Assembly: GCA_965233705.1 (NCBI GenBank)
Contig: CBDDTF010000001.1
Coordinates: forward strand, 868,001-932,000
Source of the DNA: Algihabitans sp965233705
GTDB taxonomy: Bacteria > Pseudomonadota > Alphaproteobacteria > Kiloniellales > DSM-21159
Direction: 5' to 3'
Length of the DNA stretch: 64,000 nucleotides
This document shows, piece by piece, positions 32,097 to 40,953 of the stretch. How positions within the stretch are numbered: the first letter of the stretch is position 1; the number at the start of each line of letters is the position of its first letter. The notes beneath the pieces are model-generated. The model did no database searches. It saw only the letters and a list, made by a program, of their open reading frames with translations, and had not been told where the DNA came from. The translations under genes were made by a program, and so were the position numbers.

Positions 32097-33100
32097 CAGG
32101 CCTCCTGCAGCCGGTCGACGATGGCCGCGACGCCGGTGCGCACCGGATCGACCGCCGGCAGGCCATGCGCGTCGCTGAGCTTCTTCAGCAGGTCGTCGCC
32201 CTCGGCGGCGGCGAGGCCGGAGGTGTTGACCGCGAGGCCGACGAAGCGGGCCTCGGGGTTGGTGAGCTGCGCCGCCTCCAGGTTGCGCTGCATGCAGACG
32301 TCGATCTCCGGTAGCGCATAGTGCGGCAGGCCGCGCATGTGGCTGCGAGTCGGCTCGTGGCAGAGCACCAGCGCGTCCGGCTGGGCGCCGTGCAGCAGCC
32401 CCATGGACACCCCGGCGAAGGAGGCGTGGAACAGCGAGCCCTGCCCCTCGACCAGGTCCCAGTGGTCCGGCTCGTTGTCCGGCGAGAGCGACTCGACGGC
32501 GCCGGAGATGAAGTCGGCGACCACGGCGTCGATCGACACGCCCGAGCCGGCGATCAGGATGCCGGTCTGGCCGGTGGCCCGGAAGTCGGCCTTCATGCCG
32601 CGCTGGCGCATCTCGGCCTCGAGGGCGAGCGTGGCGTACATCTTGCCGACCGAGCAGTCGGTGCCGACGGCCAACAGGCGCTTGCCGCCGCGCTTCTTGC
32701 CGGTGCCGACCTCGAAGTCCTCGGTCGGATGGCGCACGTCGAAGAGCTGGCGGCCGTGCTCCTCGGCCGCGGCCTTGAGCACGGCGACGTCGGCCAGCTT
32801 CTTGTGCAGGCCGCTGGCGAGGTCCATGCCGAGTTGGAGCGCGCGGTCGAGCACGTCGATCCACTCGGTCGAGATGCGCCCGCCCCGGTTGGCGACGCCG
32901 ACGATCACCGTCTTGGCGCCGGCCGCGGCCGCCTCCTCCATGGTCATGTCGGCCAGGCCCAGATCGGCCTTGCAGCCGGGCAGGCGGAACTGGCCGACGC
33001 ACCACTCGGGCCGCCACTGGGCGACGCCCTGCGCCGTCTTGGCGGCCAACTGATCGGGCGCATCGCCCAGGAACAGCAGATACGGATGCGCGATGTTCAT
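32096..33100 (-). CDS. dgcN: D-glutamate N-acetyltransferase (DgcN, DUF1611)
   Basis: This 334-residue DUF1611-family protein has a Rossmann-like N-terminal part (MNIAHPYLLFLGDAPD) and a P-loop-like C-terminal half (VGTDCSVGKMYATLAL, RATGQTGILIAGSGV, HWDLVEGQGSL). It pairs with an enolase-family racemase, as in the described DgcN-DgcA route that acetylates D-glutamate and racemises the product. I chose the ATG at 33100, which has GGAGG 13 bases upstream. The stop overlaps the dgcA start. The assignment rests on family and synteny. Confidence 0.82.
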   Translation of the reverse strand: MNIAHPYLLFLGDAPDQLAAKTAQGVAQWRPEWCVGQFRLPGCKADLGLADMTMEEAAAAGAKTVIVGVANRGGRISTEWIDVLDRALQLGMDLASGLHKKLADVAVLKAAAEEHGRQLFDVRHPTEDFEVGTGKKRGGKRLLAVGTDCSVGKMYATLALEAEMRQRGMKADFRATGQTGILIAGSGVSIDAVVADFISGAVESLSPDNEPDHWDLVEGQGSLFHASFAGVSMGLLHGAQPDALVLCHEPTRSHMRGLPHYALPEIDVCMQRNLEAAQLTNPEARFVGLAVNTSGLAAAEGDDLLKKLSDAHGLPAVDPVRTGVAAIVDRLQEA

Positions 33101-33404
33101 CGCGGTAACAACCTCCCCTCGCAACCCGAGATATCCACGCCGCAGCAAACGGCAGACGCCACCATAGGACAAGCGCGACGCGCTGGCATCAGCCTCCCAC
33201 CCGGCCGCCTTGCCGCCGCGCGCGGCCCACCGCTATGCTCCGCGCCTCGTCCTGACACGAGCCTCGTCCTGACACGAACCGCCGAGACGGACAAGCGCAT
33301 GTTCACCCCCAGCCCGGAGCCGCGCCGCAGCGCGACGGGAGGCGTCCCGGCGTGCGCCCGGGCCGCCGCCGCCAAGCCCTGCGCGGCCCGAGGGGCCTGA
33401 GCGC

Positions 33405-34763
33405 TTGTCCGCTGCCCCCGCCCTGCCCGGCGCTCCGTCCGGCGGCTGGAACCGCCGCGTGCTGCGGCTGGCCGGCCCGATCATCGTCTCCAACCTCTCG
33501 GTGCCGCTGCTGGGTGCGGTGGACACCGCCGTCATGGGCCATCTGCCCGACGCCGCCTACCTCGGCGCCGTCGCCATCGGCGCGCTGATCTTCAACTTCA
33601 TCTACTGGGGCTTCGGCTTCCTGCGCATGGGCACGACCGGCTTCGCCGCCCAGGCCTACGGCGCCGGCGACGCCGCGGAGCTGGGCGCCACCCTGCTGCG
33701 GCCGCTGCTGCTGGGGGCCGGGCTGGGCCTGCTGATCGTGGTCTTCCAGGCGCCGATCACGCGCATCGCCCTGGTCCTGCTGGACCCCGGCGCCGAGGTG
33801 GCGCGCCTGGCGCGCAGCTACATCGACATCCGCATCTGGGGCGCGCCGGCGACGCTGATGCTCTATGCCCTGCTCGGCTGGCAGCTCGGCATCCAGCGGG
33901 CCGGCGCGGTGCTGCTGCTGCAGCTCGTGCTCAACGGCGGCAACATCGCCCTGACCCTGCTGCTCGTGGTCGGCCTGGGCTGGCGGATCGAGGGCGCGGC
34001 CACCGGCACGCTGGTGGCGGAGATCGTCGCCCTGGCGGTCGGCCTCTGGCTGGCCCGACGGGCCCTGCGCCAGCTCGCGGCGCGGCTCGACGCGGCCCGG
34101 CTGCGCGACCGCGCCCGCCTGCTGGCGCTGTTCCGGGTCAATGCCGACATCTTCGTGCGCACGGCCTGCCTGCAGATCGCCTTCGGCCTCTTCGCGCGCA
34201 CCGGCGCCCAGTTCGGCGAGGCCACCCTGGCCGGCAATGCCGTGCTGCTGCAGTTCCAGACCTTCATGGCCTACGGCCTGGACGGCTTCGCCCATGCCGC
34301 CGAGGTGTTGGCCGGTGGCGCGGTGGGCGCGCGCAACCGCCGGGCCTTCCGCAGCGCCGTCCTGGTCTCGGGCCTTTGGGCGCTGGTGCTGGCGGCGGCC
34401 TTCGCGCTGGCCTACTGGGCCTTCGGGCCGGCGCTGATCGCGCTGTTCACCGACCTGCCGGAGGTGCGCGCCGCGGCCGCGGCGGTGCTGCCCTGGATGA
34501 TCGCCTCGCCGCTGATCTCGATCTGGTCGTTCCAGCTCGACGGCATCTTCATCGGCGCCACCCGCACGGCGGCCATGCGCAACGCCATGATCCTGTCGCT
34601 GCTGGCCTTCGTGCTCTGCGAACGGCTGCTGGTGCCGCTCTACGGCAACCACGGCCTCTGGGCTGCGCTGATGATCTTCATGGGGATGCGCGCGGTCACG
34701 CTGGGCGCCTTCTATCCGGCGCTGGAGCGCAGCGTCGCGGCGCCGCGGCCTCAGGCGGCCTGA
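33405..34763 (+). CDS. MATE-family efflux protein (DinF-like)
   Basis: This 452-residue inner-membrane exporter has twelve hydrophobic segments in two six-helix halves. The first helix shows LAGPIIVSNLSVPLLGAVDTAVMG, typical of the DinF-like branch with GHLPDAAYLGAVAIG. MATE proteins exchange cationic drugs or metabolites for Na+ or H+. The start is a TTG with a GAGGGG site nine bases upstream; no in-frame ATG precedes it. It is convergent with the next hypothetical gene, and both stops lie in a CCTCAGGC/CCTGAGG hairpin. Confidence 0.9.
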   Translation: MSAAPALPGAPSGGWNRRVLRLAGPIIVSNLSVPLLGAVDTAVMGHLPDAAYLGAVAIGALIFNFIYWGFGFLRMGTTGFAAQAYGAGDAAELGATLLRPLLLGAGLGLLIVVFQAPITRIALVLLDPGAEVARLARSYIDIRIWGAPATLMLYALLGWQLGIQRAGAVLLLQLVLNGGNIALTLLLVVGLGWRIEGAATGTLVAEIVALAVGLWLARRALRQLAARLDAARLRDRARLLALFRVNADIFVRTACLQIAFGLFARTGAQFGEATLAGNAVLLQFQTFMAYGLDGFAHAAEVLAGGAVGARNRRAFRSAVLVSGLWALVLAAAFALAYWAFGPALIALFTDLPEVRAAAAAVLPWMIASPLISIWSFQLDGIFIGATRTAAMRNAMILSLLAFVLCERLLVPLYGNHGLWAALMIFMGMRAVTLGAFYPALERSVAAPRPQAA

Positions 34764-35143
34764 GGCAGGAGGTCGCCGAGCGCCAGGGAGTCCGCCGCCT
34801 GCAGGCTGGATTCCAGCAGACCGTCGCTCAACAGGTCGGCGTCGCAGTGAACCATCGCCACCCGCGCGCTGGCCAGCAGGTCGTAGCGCTGCTCGCTGAA
34901 CAGCACCCGCGTCAACTCCTCGCCCAGCCGCCGCTCGACCACGGCCGCGCCTTCCGGCCCGTTCGGCCGCGGCCCGACGTAGAGCGCGATCAGGCCCAGA
35001 CCGGGCCGGTGCTCGGCCAGCAGCAGGTCGCTCTGCAGGGTTTCGGCCAGGTCGCGGCTGGACAGCGGCCCACAGGCCAGGTCGAGCCGCACCGCCGTCA
35101 CCGTCAGGCGCAGGCCGGCAAGCCGGGCCAGCGCCCGCGTCAC
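34751..35143 (-). CDS. Hypothetical protein, convergent with MATE gene
   Basis: This is a frame of 130 residues with plausible protein composition (alternating strand- and helix-like parts: LRLTVTAVRLDLACG, LAETLQSDLLLAEHRPGLGLIALYVG). It may be a degenerate GGDEF-like fold, but the motif is absent. I prefer the GTG at 35143, which has AAGGGA about 11 bases upstream. The ATG at 35362 would put a 15-bp tandem repeat and a perfect inverted repeat in the coding part. The end overlaps the MATE gene by 13 bases. Confidence 0.5.
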   Translation of the reverse strand: MTRALARLAGLRLTVTAVRLDLACGPLSSRDLAETLQSDLLLAEHRPGLGLIALYVGPRPNGPEGAAVVERRLGEELTRVLFSEQRYDLLASARVAMVHCDADLLSDGLLESSLQAADSLALGDLLPQAA

Positions 35144-35164
35144 CGCGCCACTTCCCTTGGCCCC

Positions 35165-35233
35165 GCTGCCCTCGGGTCCGCTGCCCTGGGGTCCGCTGCC
35201 CTGGGGCCCGCCGCCCCGGAGCCCGCCGCCCGG
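35165..35233. repeat. 15-bp tandem repeats
   Basis: GCTGCCCTGGGGTCC-type units are repeated four times (35165-35224) plus part of a fifth, with one to four changes per unit. They lie just upstream of the preferred start of the hypothetical gene. Confidence 0.85.
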
Positions 35234-35261
35234 CACCCGGTGGTGCTGGCGGGAAAGGGGT

Positions 35262-35292
35262 GCCGGCCGGACTAGGGGGTAGTCCGGCCGGC
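35262..35292. promoter_or_regulatory. Perfect 13-bp inverted repeat
   Basis: GCCGGCCGGACTA and TAGTCCGGCCGGC flank GGGGG. The arms are perfect. There is no T-run. It sits between the histidine kinase end and the hypothetical gene and may be a terminator or operator. Confidence 0.6.
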
Positions 35293-35559
35293 TATTGGGG
35301 GCGTCGAGAGCGTGAGCGGCCGGTTCGGTCACGGTGGCTGGTGGGGTGACTATCCGCGCCATTTTCGAGTCGTCGTCCCAAGTCTTCGTTGCTCTTGGAG
35401 CTACGGCCCGAATTTGGAGTGGGTCCGGTCGCTCTCTCGCCGCAGGTGCAAGCCTAGACTACGACAGCGAAGTTAGACCGGGGTGTGCCAAAGGTGTGAC
35501 AGCACTGCGCGAATGGAGAGGTCACAAGAACTTTCGGTCGGGCAAATATTAACAAGTCC
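35293..35559. other. Intergenic, probable promoter region of the minus-strand gene
   Basis: This region has mixed composition and is less GC-rich than the flanks. No frame with ribosome site is seen. It lies between the inverted repeat and the histidine kinase stop. Confidence 0.4.
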
Positions 35560-37218
35560 TTAATGGACCACCGGAAGCTGCATGGTGACTTCCAGCCCGC
35601 CGTCGCGCAGGTTGCGCGCCGAGACGCTGCCGCCCACCGCTTCCAGGTTGCGCCGCACGATCCACAGGCCGATGCCGAGATGCGCGCCGCCCTCGCCGCC
35701 CCCGCCGGTAGCGCCGCCGGCCGGGGCGCCGGGCGCCTCGCCGCGCAGCGAGACGTAGCGCTCGAAGATGTGGTCGAGCTGGCCCCGCGGCACGCCGGGG
35801 CCGCGGTCGCGCACGCTCAGCTTGGCCACGCCGTTGCGCTTTTCCAGGCTGACGTCGACCAGCTCGCCCTCCGGCGAGACCTCGACGGCGTTGTCGACCA
35901 CGTTCTCGATCACCGTCTCCAGCAGGTCCTCGCCGGCGCGCACCACCACGCCGGGCTGCAGGCGCGCGGCGAACTTCAGGCCGCGCCGCTCGTAGGCCTC
36001 GGCATAGGCGCCCAGCATGCGCTGGGTCAGGTTCGACAGGTCGATCTCCTGGTTCGGCGGATCGAGCAGCTCGGCGGTGGTCTCCTCCAGCCGGCGGGCC
36101 GAGTTGACCAGGTGGTCGAGGCGGTCGATCGAGGTCTCCAGCACCTGCAGGGCGCGCCGGCCGCGCGGCGAATCGCCGGGCACCAGCCGCTGCAAAGGCT
36201 CCAGCGACTGGCGCATGATGGCGATCGGCGTCTTGAAGGCGTGGGCGTTGTCCTCGGCGGCGCGGCGGATGTCGTCGGCCGAGGCCTGTAGCGAGCGGGT
36301 CAGCCGGTCGAACTCCTCGGCCACCGGCCCCAGCTCGGCCACCTTGTTGGCGGCGGCGAAGGAGCCGGCGTCGCGCCGGCCGGTGCGGATCTCGCGGGCC
36401 AGGCGCTGGAAGCGCACGAGGTTGCGCCAGATCAGCAGGAAGATGCCGAGCGTCAGCACCGCCAGGCCGACGTAGATCAGAACGGCCGTGCGCACCTCCC
36501 AGGTCTGCCAGTAGGGCTGGCCGATCGAGGTGCCGAGGAAGGCGCCGGAGTTGACCGTCACCACGGCCCAGCAGCCCAGCGGCGTGGTGATCGGCGTGAT
36601 CGAGGTCAGCAGCTCGATCTCGCCGTCCGGGTTGCGGTGGCGCAGCGCGACCGGCATGTCGCCGTCGCAGGATTCCACCAGGTTGTCGAGCACGCCGCGT
36701 TCGATGAGCTGCAGCCGCTCGGCCTGCAGCACGGCCGGCGGCACCGGTGGGTCGGTGGCGACGAAGTAGAAGCCCTCGGCGCCGGACTCCTGCTGCGGCT
36801 TGAACAGGACCTTGATGCCGGTGTCGCCGGTGCCCAGCGGCGCCACGGTGGCCGGCAGGTCCTTCAGCGGCGAGGGCTCCGTGCGCTCCAGCAGCGGGCG
36901 CAGGTTCTCCGCCATCAGGCGCCCCTGCTCGCGCACCGATTCCAGCAGCAGCCGCTGCTTCTCGGCGTCGGCCTGCTGGAAGACGTCGTAGAGGATCACC
37001 GGGACCAGCGTGAAGACCAGCAGCAGAATCACCAGCTTGCTGACCAGGGAGTTGATCAGCCGCCGCCCGCGCACCTCGGTCCGCGGCTGCCGCTCGCCGG
37101 CGGTGCCGCCGGCGGCCGCTGCGCCCGCCGCCTTGTCGCCCGCCGCATCGGCCCCCTGCGCCCGCCCCGCCGCGGTGTCGTCACGCTCGCGCGTCTCTGC
37201 TTCCGCCAGGACAGCCAT
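35560..37218 (-). CDS. Membrane sensor histidine kinase
   Basis: This is a 552-residue sensor of a two-component system. A low-complexity cytoplasmic N-terminus (1-50) is followed by a first membrane segment (LVSKLVILLLVFTLVPVILYDVF, 58-80), a periplasmic domain to about 240, a second segment (TAVLIYVGLAVLTLGIFLLIW) and a HAMP-like linker. The HisKA phosphoacceptor is His326 in AEDNAHAFKTPIAI; the ATPase has ENVVDNAVEVSP (N box), RDRGPGVP (G1) and HLGIGLWIV (G2). The H-box HAFKTP lacks the acidic residue after His, as in PhoQ-type kinases. The response regulator is directly upstream, 9 bases away. Confidence 0.92.
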   Translation of the reverse strand: MAVLAEAETRERDDTAAGRAQGADAAGDKAAGAAAAGGTAGERQPRTEVRGRRLINSLVSKLVILLLVFTLVPVILYDVFQQADAEKQRLLLESVREQGRLMAENLRPLLERTEPSPLKDLPATVAPLGTGDTGIKVLFKPQQESGAEGFYFVATDPPVPPAVLQAERLQLIERGVLDNLVESCDGDMPVALRHRNPDGEIELLTSITPITTPLGCWAVVTVNSGAFLGTSIGQPYWQTWEVRTAVLIYVGLAVLTLGIFLLIWRNLVRFQRLAREIRTGRRDAGSFAAANKVAELGPVAEEFDRLTRSLQASADDIRRAAEDNAHAFKTPIAIMRQSLEPLQRLVPGDSPRGRRALQVLETSIDRLDHLVNSARRLEETTAELLDPPNQEIDLSNLTQRMLGAYAEAYERRGLKFAARLQPGVVVRAGEDLLETVIENVVDNAVEVSPEGELVDVSLEKRNGVAKLSVRDRGPGVPRGQLDHIFERYVSLRGEAPGAPAGGATGGGGEGGAHLGIGLWIVRRNLEAVGGSVSARNLRDGGLEVTMQLPVVH

Positions 37219-37227
37219 GCCCCCCCT

Positions 37228-38046
37228 TTAGCCGCGTCCGCCCAGCGGTCCGGGCGCGCGCGCCTCGCCACCCTCCGAGGGATCGCGCCACCGATAGCCG
37301 AAGCCGGGGTAGTTCTCGATCTCCTCGAAGCTGTCGTCGACGTCGCGGAACTTCTTGCGGATGCGCTTGATGAAGGCGCGCACGTTGGCGCGGTAGCCGT
37401 CGGCGCCGTAGCCGGCGACGAAGTCCTTGCCGCGCACCAGGTCGTAGATCTGACGATAGGTGATGTCGGCGCCGACCCGGGCGGCCAGGAAGTGGACGAT
37501 GGCGTACTCGGTCAGCGTCAGGTCGACCTGGCGGCCGTCCCAGAAGGCGCGGCGAATGTCGGTGCGCAGCTCCAGCTTGCCGAGGCGGAAGACCTTGGCC
37601 TCGCTCTCCGGCTGGGTCTGGCCGCCCTGGGCCTTGGTGCCCTCGGTGATCAGCTTGAGGCGCTGCAGGATGATCGACAGGCGCCGCGACTTCTCGATGA
37701 AGTCGACCGCGCCGAACTTCAGCGCCGCCTCCTCGTAGATCTGGTCGCTCAGCACGGTCAGGAAGATCACCGGCACCTCGACCCGCGCCTCGCGCAGCCG
37801 GCGCAGCACGCCCAGGCCGTCGAGCACGGGCATGCGCCAGTCCAGCAGCACCACGTCGGCCTCGGCGTCCTTGCCGAGCAGATAGCCCAGCGCGTCCTCG
37901 CCGTTGTCGAAGTCGGTGACGTGGTAGCCTTCCTCCGAAAGGTTGAGCCCCAGCGACTCGCGGAACAGGTCGTCGTCATCGACCAGGACCACCCGCTTGG
38001 CGGCGCTTTCGTCCGGCAGGCTTCGCAGGGCCATGGCTTGACTCAT
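37228..38046 (-). CDS. OmpR-type response regulator
   Basis: This 272-residue protein has an N-terminal receiver (acidic Asp23-26; phosphoacceptor Asp69 in VVLLDWRMPVLDG; FLTV with Thr near 97) and a C-terminal winged helix (DLTLTEYAIVHFLAARVGADITYRQIYDLVRG to GFGYRW). The usual Lys-Pro of the receiver is Lys-Ser (FIEKSRRLSI), which occurs in a subset of alphaproteobacterial ChvI-related regulators. It forms an operon with the kinase that follows. The stimulus and regulon are unknown. Confidence 0.92.
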   Translation of the reverse strand: MSQAMALRSLPDESAAKRVVLVDDDDLFRESLGLNLSEEGYHVTDFDNGEDALGYLLGKDAEADVVLLDWRMPVLDGLGVLRRLREARVEVPVIFLTVLSDQIYEEAALKFGAVDFIEKSRRLSIILQRLKLITEGTKAQGGQTQPESEAKVFRLGKLELRTDIRRAFWDGRQVDLTLTEYAIVHFLAARVGADITYRQIYDLVRGKDFVAGYGADGYRANVRAFIKRIRKKFRDVDDSFEEIENYPGFGYRWRDPSEGGEARAPGPLGGRG

Positions 38047-38070
38047 CTCGCTTCTCTCCGGTCGGCGGTC

Positions 38071-38724
38071 TCAGTTGGACGGCGACGCAGCGACCGCCTC
38101 GCGCGGCGCCGCACCCGTCGCATCCGACAGGCCCGGCGGGCCTTCCTCGACCGCTCCGGTTCGCCCGGGGGCGTCCGGGCTCGGCTTGCGCTTCTGGGCC
38201 AACAGCGCCGTGAAGCAGCGCTGCGCCGATTGTTCGTTGGGCGCCGGCTCGACCACGTCATAGGCCAGAGCGCGATACTGCTCGCCCCCCACCTGAGGGT
38301 AAAAGAAGATATTCAGCACACAGTCGGGACCATTATAGGACCAGATCTCGGCCGGCGGCTGCACCTCCTGCAGCGTCGGCTCGCCGAGCAGATCGCGGGT
38401 CTCGCCGAAATCCAGGCCGACCAGGGTGTTGACCTCGGTCATGGTCTCGACCGCCCCCAGCGGCGCCGAGACCGGGGCCGCGAGCGCCAGACCGTCCGGC
38501 GGCGCCGGACGACGCGGCGGCAGCGGCGGCGCGGCGATCGGCGCGCCGCCCGGCAGGTCGGCGACCTGCGGGTCGATGTTGGAGTAGTCGCGCTCCGCCG
38601 GCGCCTCGTCGCCGGGCAGGCGAAAGGCCGCGCAGCCGGCCAGCAGCAGCACGCCGGCGAGGGCGGCGCCCCGCGCCAGCCCCACGCCTGGGGTCTTCCC
38701 TGTCTGAGGACCGCGGCCCACCAT
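38071..38724 (-). CDS. Lipoprotein of unknown function
   Basis: This 217-residue protein has a type II signal: AALAGVLLLAGC with the lipobox Leu28-Ala-Gly-Cys31. The mature part has a Pro-rich linker (APPLPPRRPAPPDG) and a C-terminal domain with DFGETRDLLGEPTLQEVQPPAEIWSYNGPDCVLNIFFY, which looks like a SmpA/OmlA-type fold. The ATG at 38724 leaves a minisatellite outside; an upstream ATG at 38856 would put it inside. It lies 24 bases before the response regulator, same strand, and may belong to its operon. Confidence 0.8.
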   Translation of the reverse strand: MVGRGPQTGKTPGVGLARGAALAGVLLLAGCAAFRLPGDEAPAERDYSNIDPQVADLPGGAPIAAPPLPPRRPAPPDGLALAAPVSAPLGAVETMTEVNTLVGLDFGETRDLLGEPTLQEVQPPAEIWSYNGPDCVLNIFFYPQVGGEQYRALAYDVVEPAPNEQSAQRCFTALLAQKRKPSPDAPGRTGAVEEGPPGLSDATGAAPREAVAASPSN

Positions 38725-39120
38725 CCTCTGCCCCGTCACCTGCTCGTGACCCTGTTGCCTGTGACCCTGTTGCCGGTAACCCTGCTGCCGGTAACCCTGC
38801 TGCCTGGGACCTGCTGCCTGTGACCCCGCCGCCGGTTCGTGCCCCCGCAAGGCCACGACATGTAGGCTCGCGCCCGCCTGGCCGCGAGTCCTCGCCGGCT
38901 TTGCGCCTCGCCGCTGCGCCCGCGCCCGCGCGGCCGCCCCGTGATGTCACAGGCCCAATACCTCTATCGGACGGGGTATCCCTGTGACAAAAATCGGCCG
39001 GCTCGCCGCGCAGACGGGCCCGACCGTCCGGGCGACCGTGGTCCGTCAGTCTACCGCCATTGCAGGGGTTGGCAAACGGCCCATTTCGTCGCCCGAGCGC
39101 GGCCTCACCGCGAAACCGCC
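38725..39120. other. Intergenic with minisatellite and repeat remnant
   Basis: The left part holds the 15-bp tandem repeats. The right end, GAAACCGCCCTAG (to 39124), is a remnant edge of the palindromic element and provides the potI stop. No gene is seen in between. Confidence 0.5.
38746..38805. repeat. Four 15-bp tandem repeats
   Basis: Four 15-bp units (GTGACCCTGTTGCCT and variants GTAACCCTGCTGCCG) lie upstream of the lipoprotein start. The unit boundary forms GGTNACC palindromes. Confidence 0.9.
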
Positions 39121-39960
39121 CTAGTCGCCGGCCTTCAACGCCTGCTGCACGTCGCGGGCGCGGGCCTTCTCCTGGCGGCTCATCATCACGCCGGCGATCA
39201 CCACGAAGACCGTGACGATCAGGATGATGATCGTGGCCAGGGCGTTGATGTCCGGGCTGACGCCCAGCCGCACCTTGGAGAAGATCACCATCGGCAGGGT
39301 CGAGGCACCGGGGCCGGAGACGAAGCTGGCGATCACCAGGTCGTCGAGCGACAGCGTGAAGGCGAGCAGCCAGCCGGAGATCAGCGCCGGGGCGATGATC
39401 GGCAGGGTGATCACCAGGAAGACCTTGGCCGGACGCGCGCCCAGATCCATCGCCGCCTCCTCCACCGACTCGTCCAGGCTGGACAGGCGCGACTGTACGA
39501 TCACCGCGACATAGGCCATGCAGAAGGTGATGTGGGCGATGGTGATCGTGTCCATGCCGCGGCCGGCCGGCCAGCCGATCAGCTCCTCGGCGCTGACGAA
39601 CAGCAGCAGCAGCGACAGGCCGGTGATCACCTCGGGCATCACCAGCGGCGCCGAGACCATGCCGGAGAACAGCAGCCGCCCCTTGAAGCGCCCGAAGCGC
39701 GCCAGGATCAGCCCGGCGAGCGTGCCCAGCAGCACCGCCACGGTGGCGGTGATCACGCCGATCTTGAGGGACAGCAGGGCGGCCTCCAGCACCTGCTCGT
39801 CGCGCAGCAGCTCGCCGTACCACTTCGTCGAGAAGCCGCCCCAGACGGTGACCAGCTTGGAGGCGTTGAAGGAGTAGACGACCAGCGAGACGATCGGCCC
39901 GTAGAGAAAGGCGAAGCCGAAGCACATCGCGGTCAGCACGAAGGTGGAGCGGCGGCGCAT
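39121..39960 (-). CDS. potI: Polyamine ABC transporter permease PotI/PotC
   Basis: This is a 279-residue permease with six hydrophobic segments and the EAA-loop signature EEAAMDLGARPAKVFLVITLPIIAPALISG. It forms the membrane channel with PotH; ATP hydrolysis is by PotG. The ATG at 39960 overlaps the potH stop (TGATG). It is the last gene of the potFGHI operon, and its stop codon coincides with the edge of a repeat remnant. Confidence 0.92.
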   Translation of the reverse strand: MRRRSTFVLTAMCFGFAFLYGPIVSLVVYSFNASKLVTVWGGFSTKWYGELLRDEQVLEAALLSLKIGVITATVAVLLGTLAGLILARFGRFKGRLLFSGMVSAPLVMPEVITGLSLLLLFVSAEELIGWPAGRGMDTITIAHITFCMAYVAVIVQSRLSSLDESVEEAAMDLGARPAKVFLVITLPIIAPALISGWLLAFTLSLDDLVIASFVSGPGASTLPMVIFSKVRLGVSPDINALATIIILIVTVFVVIAGVMMSRQEKARARDVQQALKAGD

Positions 39961-40937
39961 CAGCCCGCCCCCCCTTCCTTCATCTGGTAGCGCTGGAAGA
40001 TCATGATCGGCACCACCAGCAGCACCAGCATGGCGATCGCCACCGCCGAGGCGATCGGCCAGTCGCGGTTGCTGAAGAACTCGTTCCACAGCACCCGCCC
40101 GATCATCAGCGTCTCCGGCCCGCCCAGCAGGGCCGGGATGACGAACTCGCCGACCGCCGGGATGAAGACCAGCAGGCTGCCGGCGACGATGCCGGGCAGC
40201 GACAGCGGCAGGGTCACCGTCAGGAAGGCCTTCCAGGGCCGGCAGCCCAGGTCCTCGGCCGCCTCCAGCAAATCGGGGTCGAGCCGCTCCAGGTTGGCGT
40301 AGAGCGGCAGCACCATGAAGGGCAGGTAGGAGTAGACGATGCCGACGTAGACCGAAAAATCGCTGTAGAGCAGCGGGATCGGCTGGTCGATCACCCCCAG
40401 CCAGAGCAGGAAGTTGTTGATCAGCCCGTTGTTCTTGAGGATCCCGATCCAGGCGTAGACGCGCAGCAGGAACGACGTCCAGAAGGGCAGGATGATCAGC
40501 AGCAGCAGCACGTTGCGCAGCGACGGGCCGGCGCGGGCGATGCCGTAGGCCAGCGGATAGCCGATCAGCAGGGCGATCGCCGTGGCGATCAGCGCGATCT
40601 TGATCGAGTTGAGGTAGGCCACGGCATAGAGCGGGTCGCCCAGCAGGAAGAGGTAGTTCCCCAGGTTCACCGTGAGCTGGTAGAGCCCGTAGCCGAGATC
40701 CTCGATCAGCTTGAACGGCGGCCGGGCGATCGCCGCCTCGGCCAGCGAGATCGCGAAGACGATCAGAAAGGGCAGCAGGAAGAAGAACGCCAGCCAGAGA
40801 TAGGGCACGGCGATGACCAGGCCGCGCCCGGTCCGGCCGCCGAGCAGGCCGAGCCGCCGGCCGCGCAGCGCGTGCGGGCGCGGCCCGCCGGACTCCCCTT
40901 GCGCGCCGGGATCGCCGCCGGAGGCGAGGTCGACCAT
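39960..40937 (-). CDS. potH: Polyamine ABC transporter permease PotH/PotB
   Basis: This 325-residue permease has a cytoplasmic N-terminus of about 40 residues, six membrane segments and the EAA loop LLEAAEDLGCRPWKAFLTVTLPLSLPG. The pairing with PotI, and the solute-binding protein upstream, indicate putrescine or spermidine uptake. The gene is 16 bases after potG. Confidence 0.92.
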   Translation of the reverse strand: MVDLASGGDPGAQGESGGPRPHALRGRRLGLLGGRTGRGLVIAVPYLWLAFFFLLPFLIVFAISLAEAAIARPPFKLIEDLGYGLYQLTVNLGNYLFLLGDPLYAVAYLNSIKIALIATAIALLIGYPLAYGIARAGPSLRNVLLLLIILPFWTSFLLRVYAWIGILKNNGLINNFLLWLGVIDQPIPLLYSDFSVYVGIVYSYLPFMVLPLYANLERLDPDLLEAAEDLGCRPWKAFLTVTLPLSLPGIVAGSLLVFIPAVGEFVIPALLGGPETLMIGRVLWNEFFSNRDWPIASAVAIAMLVLLVVPIMIFQRYQMKEGGAG

Positions 40938-40953
40938 CCGCGCCGCCCGCCGC

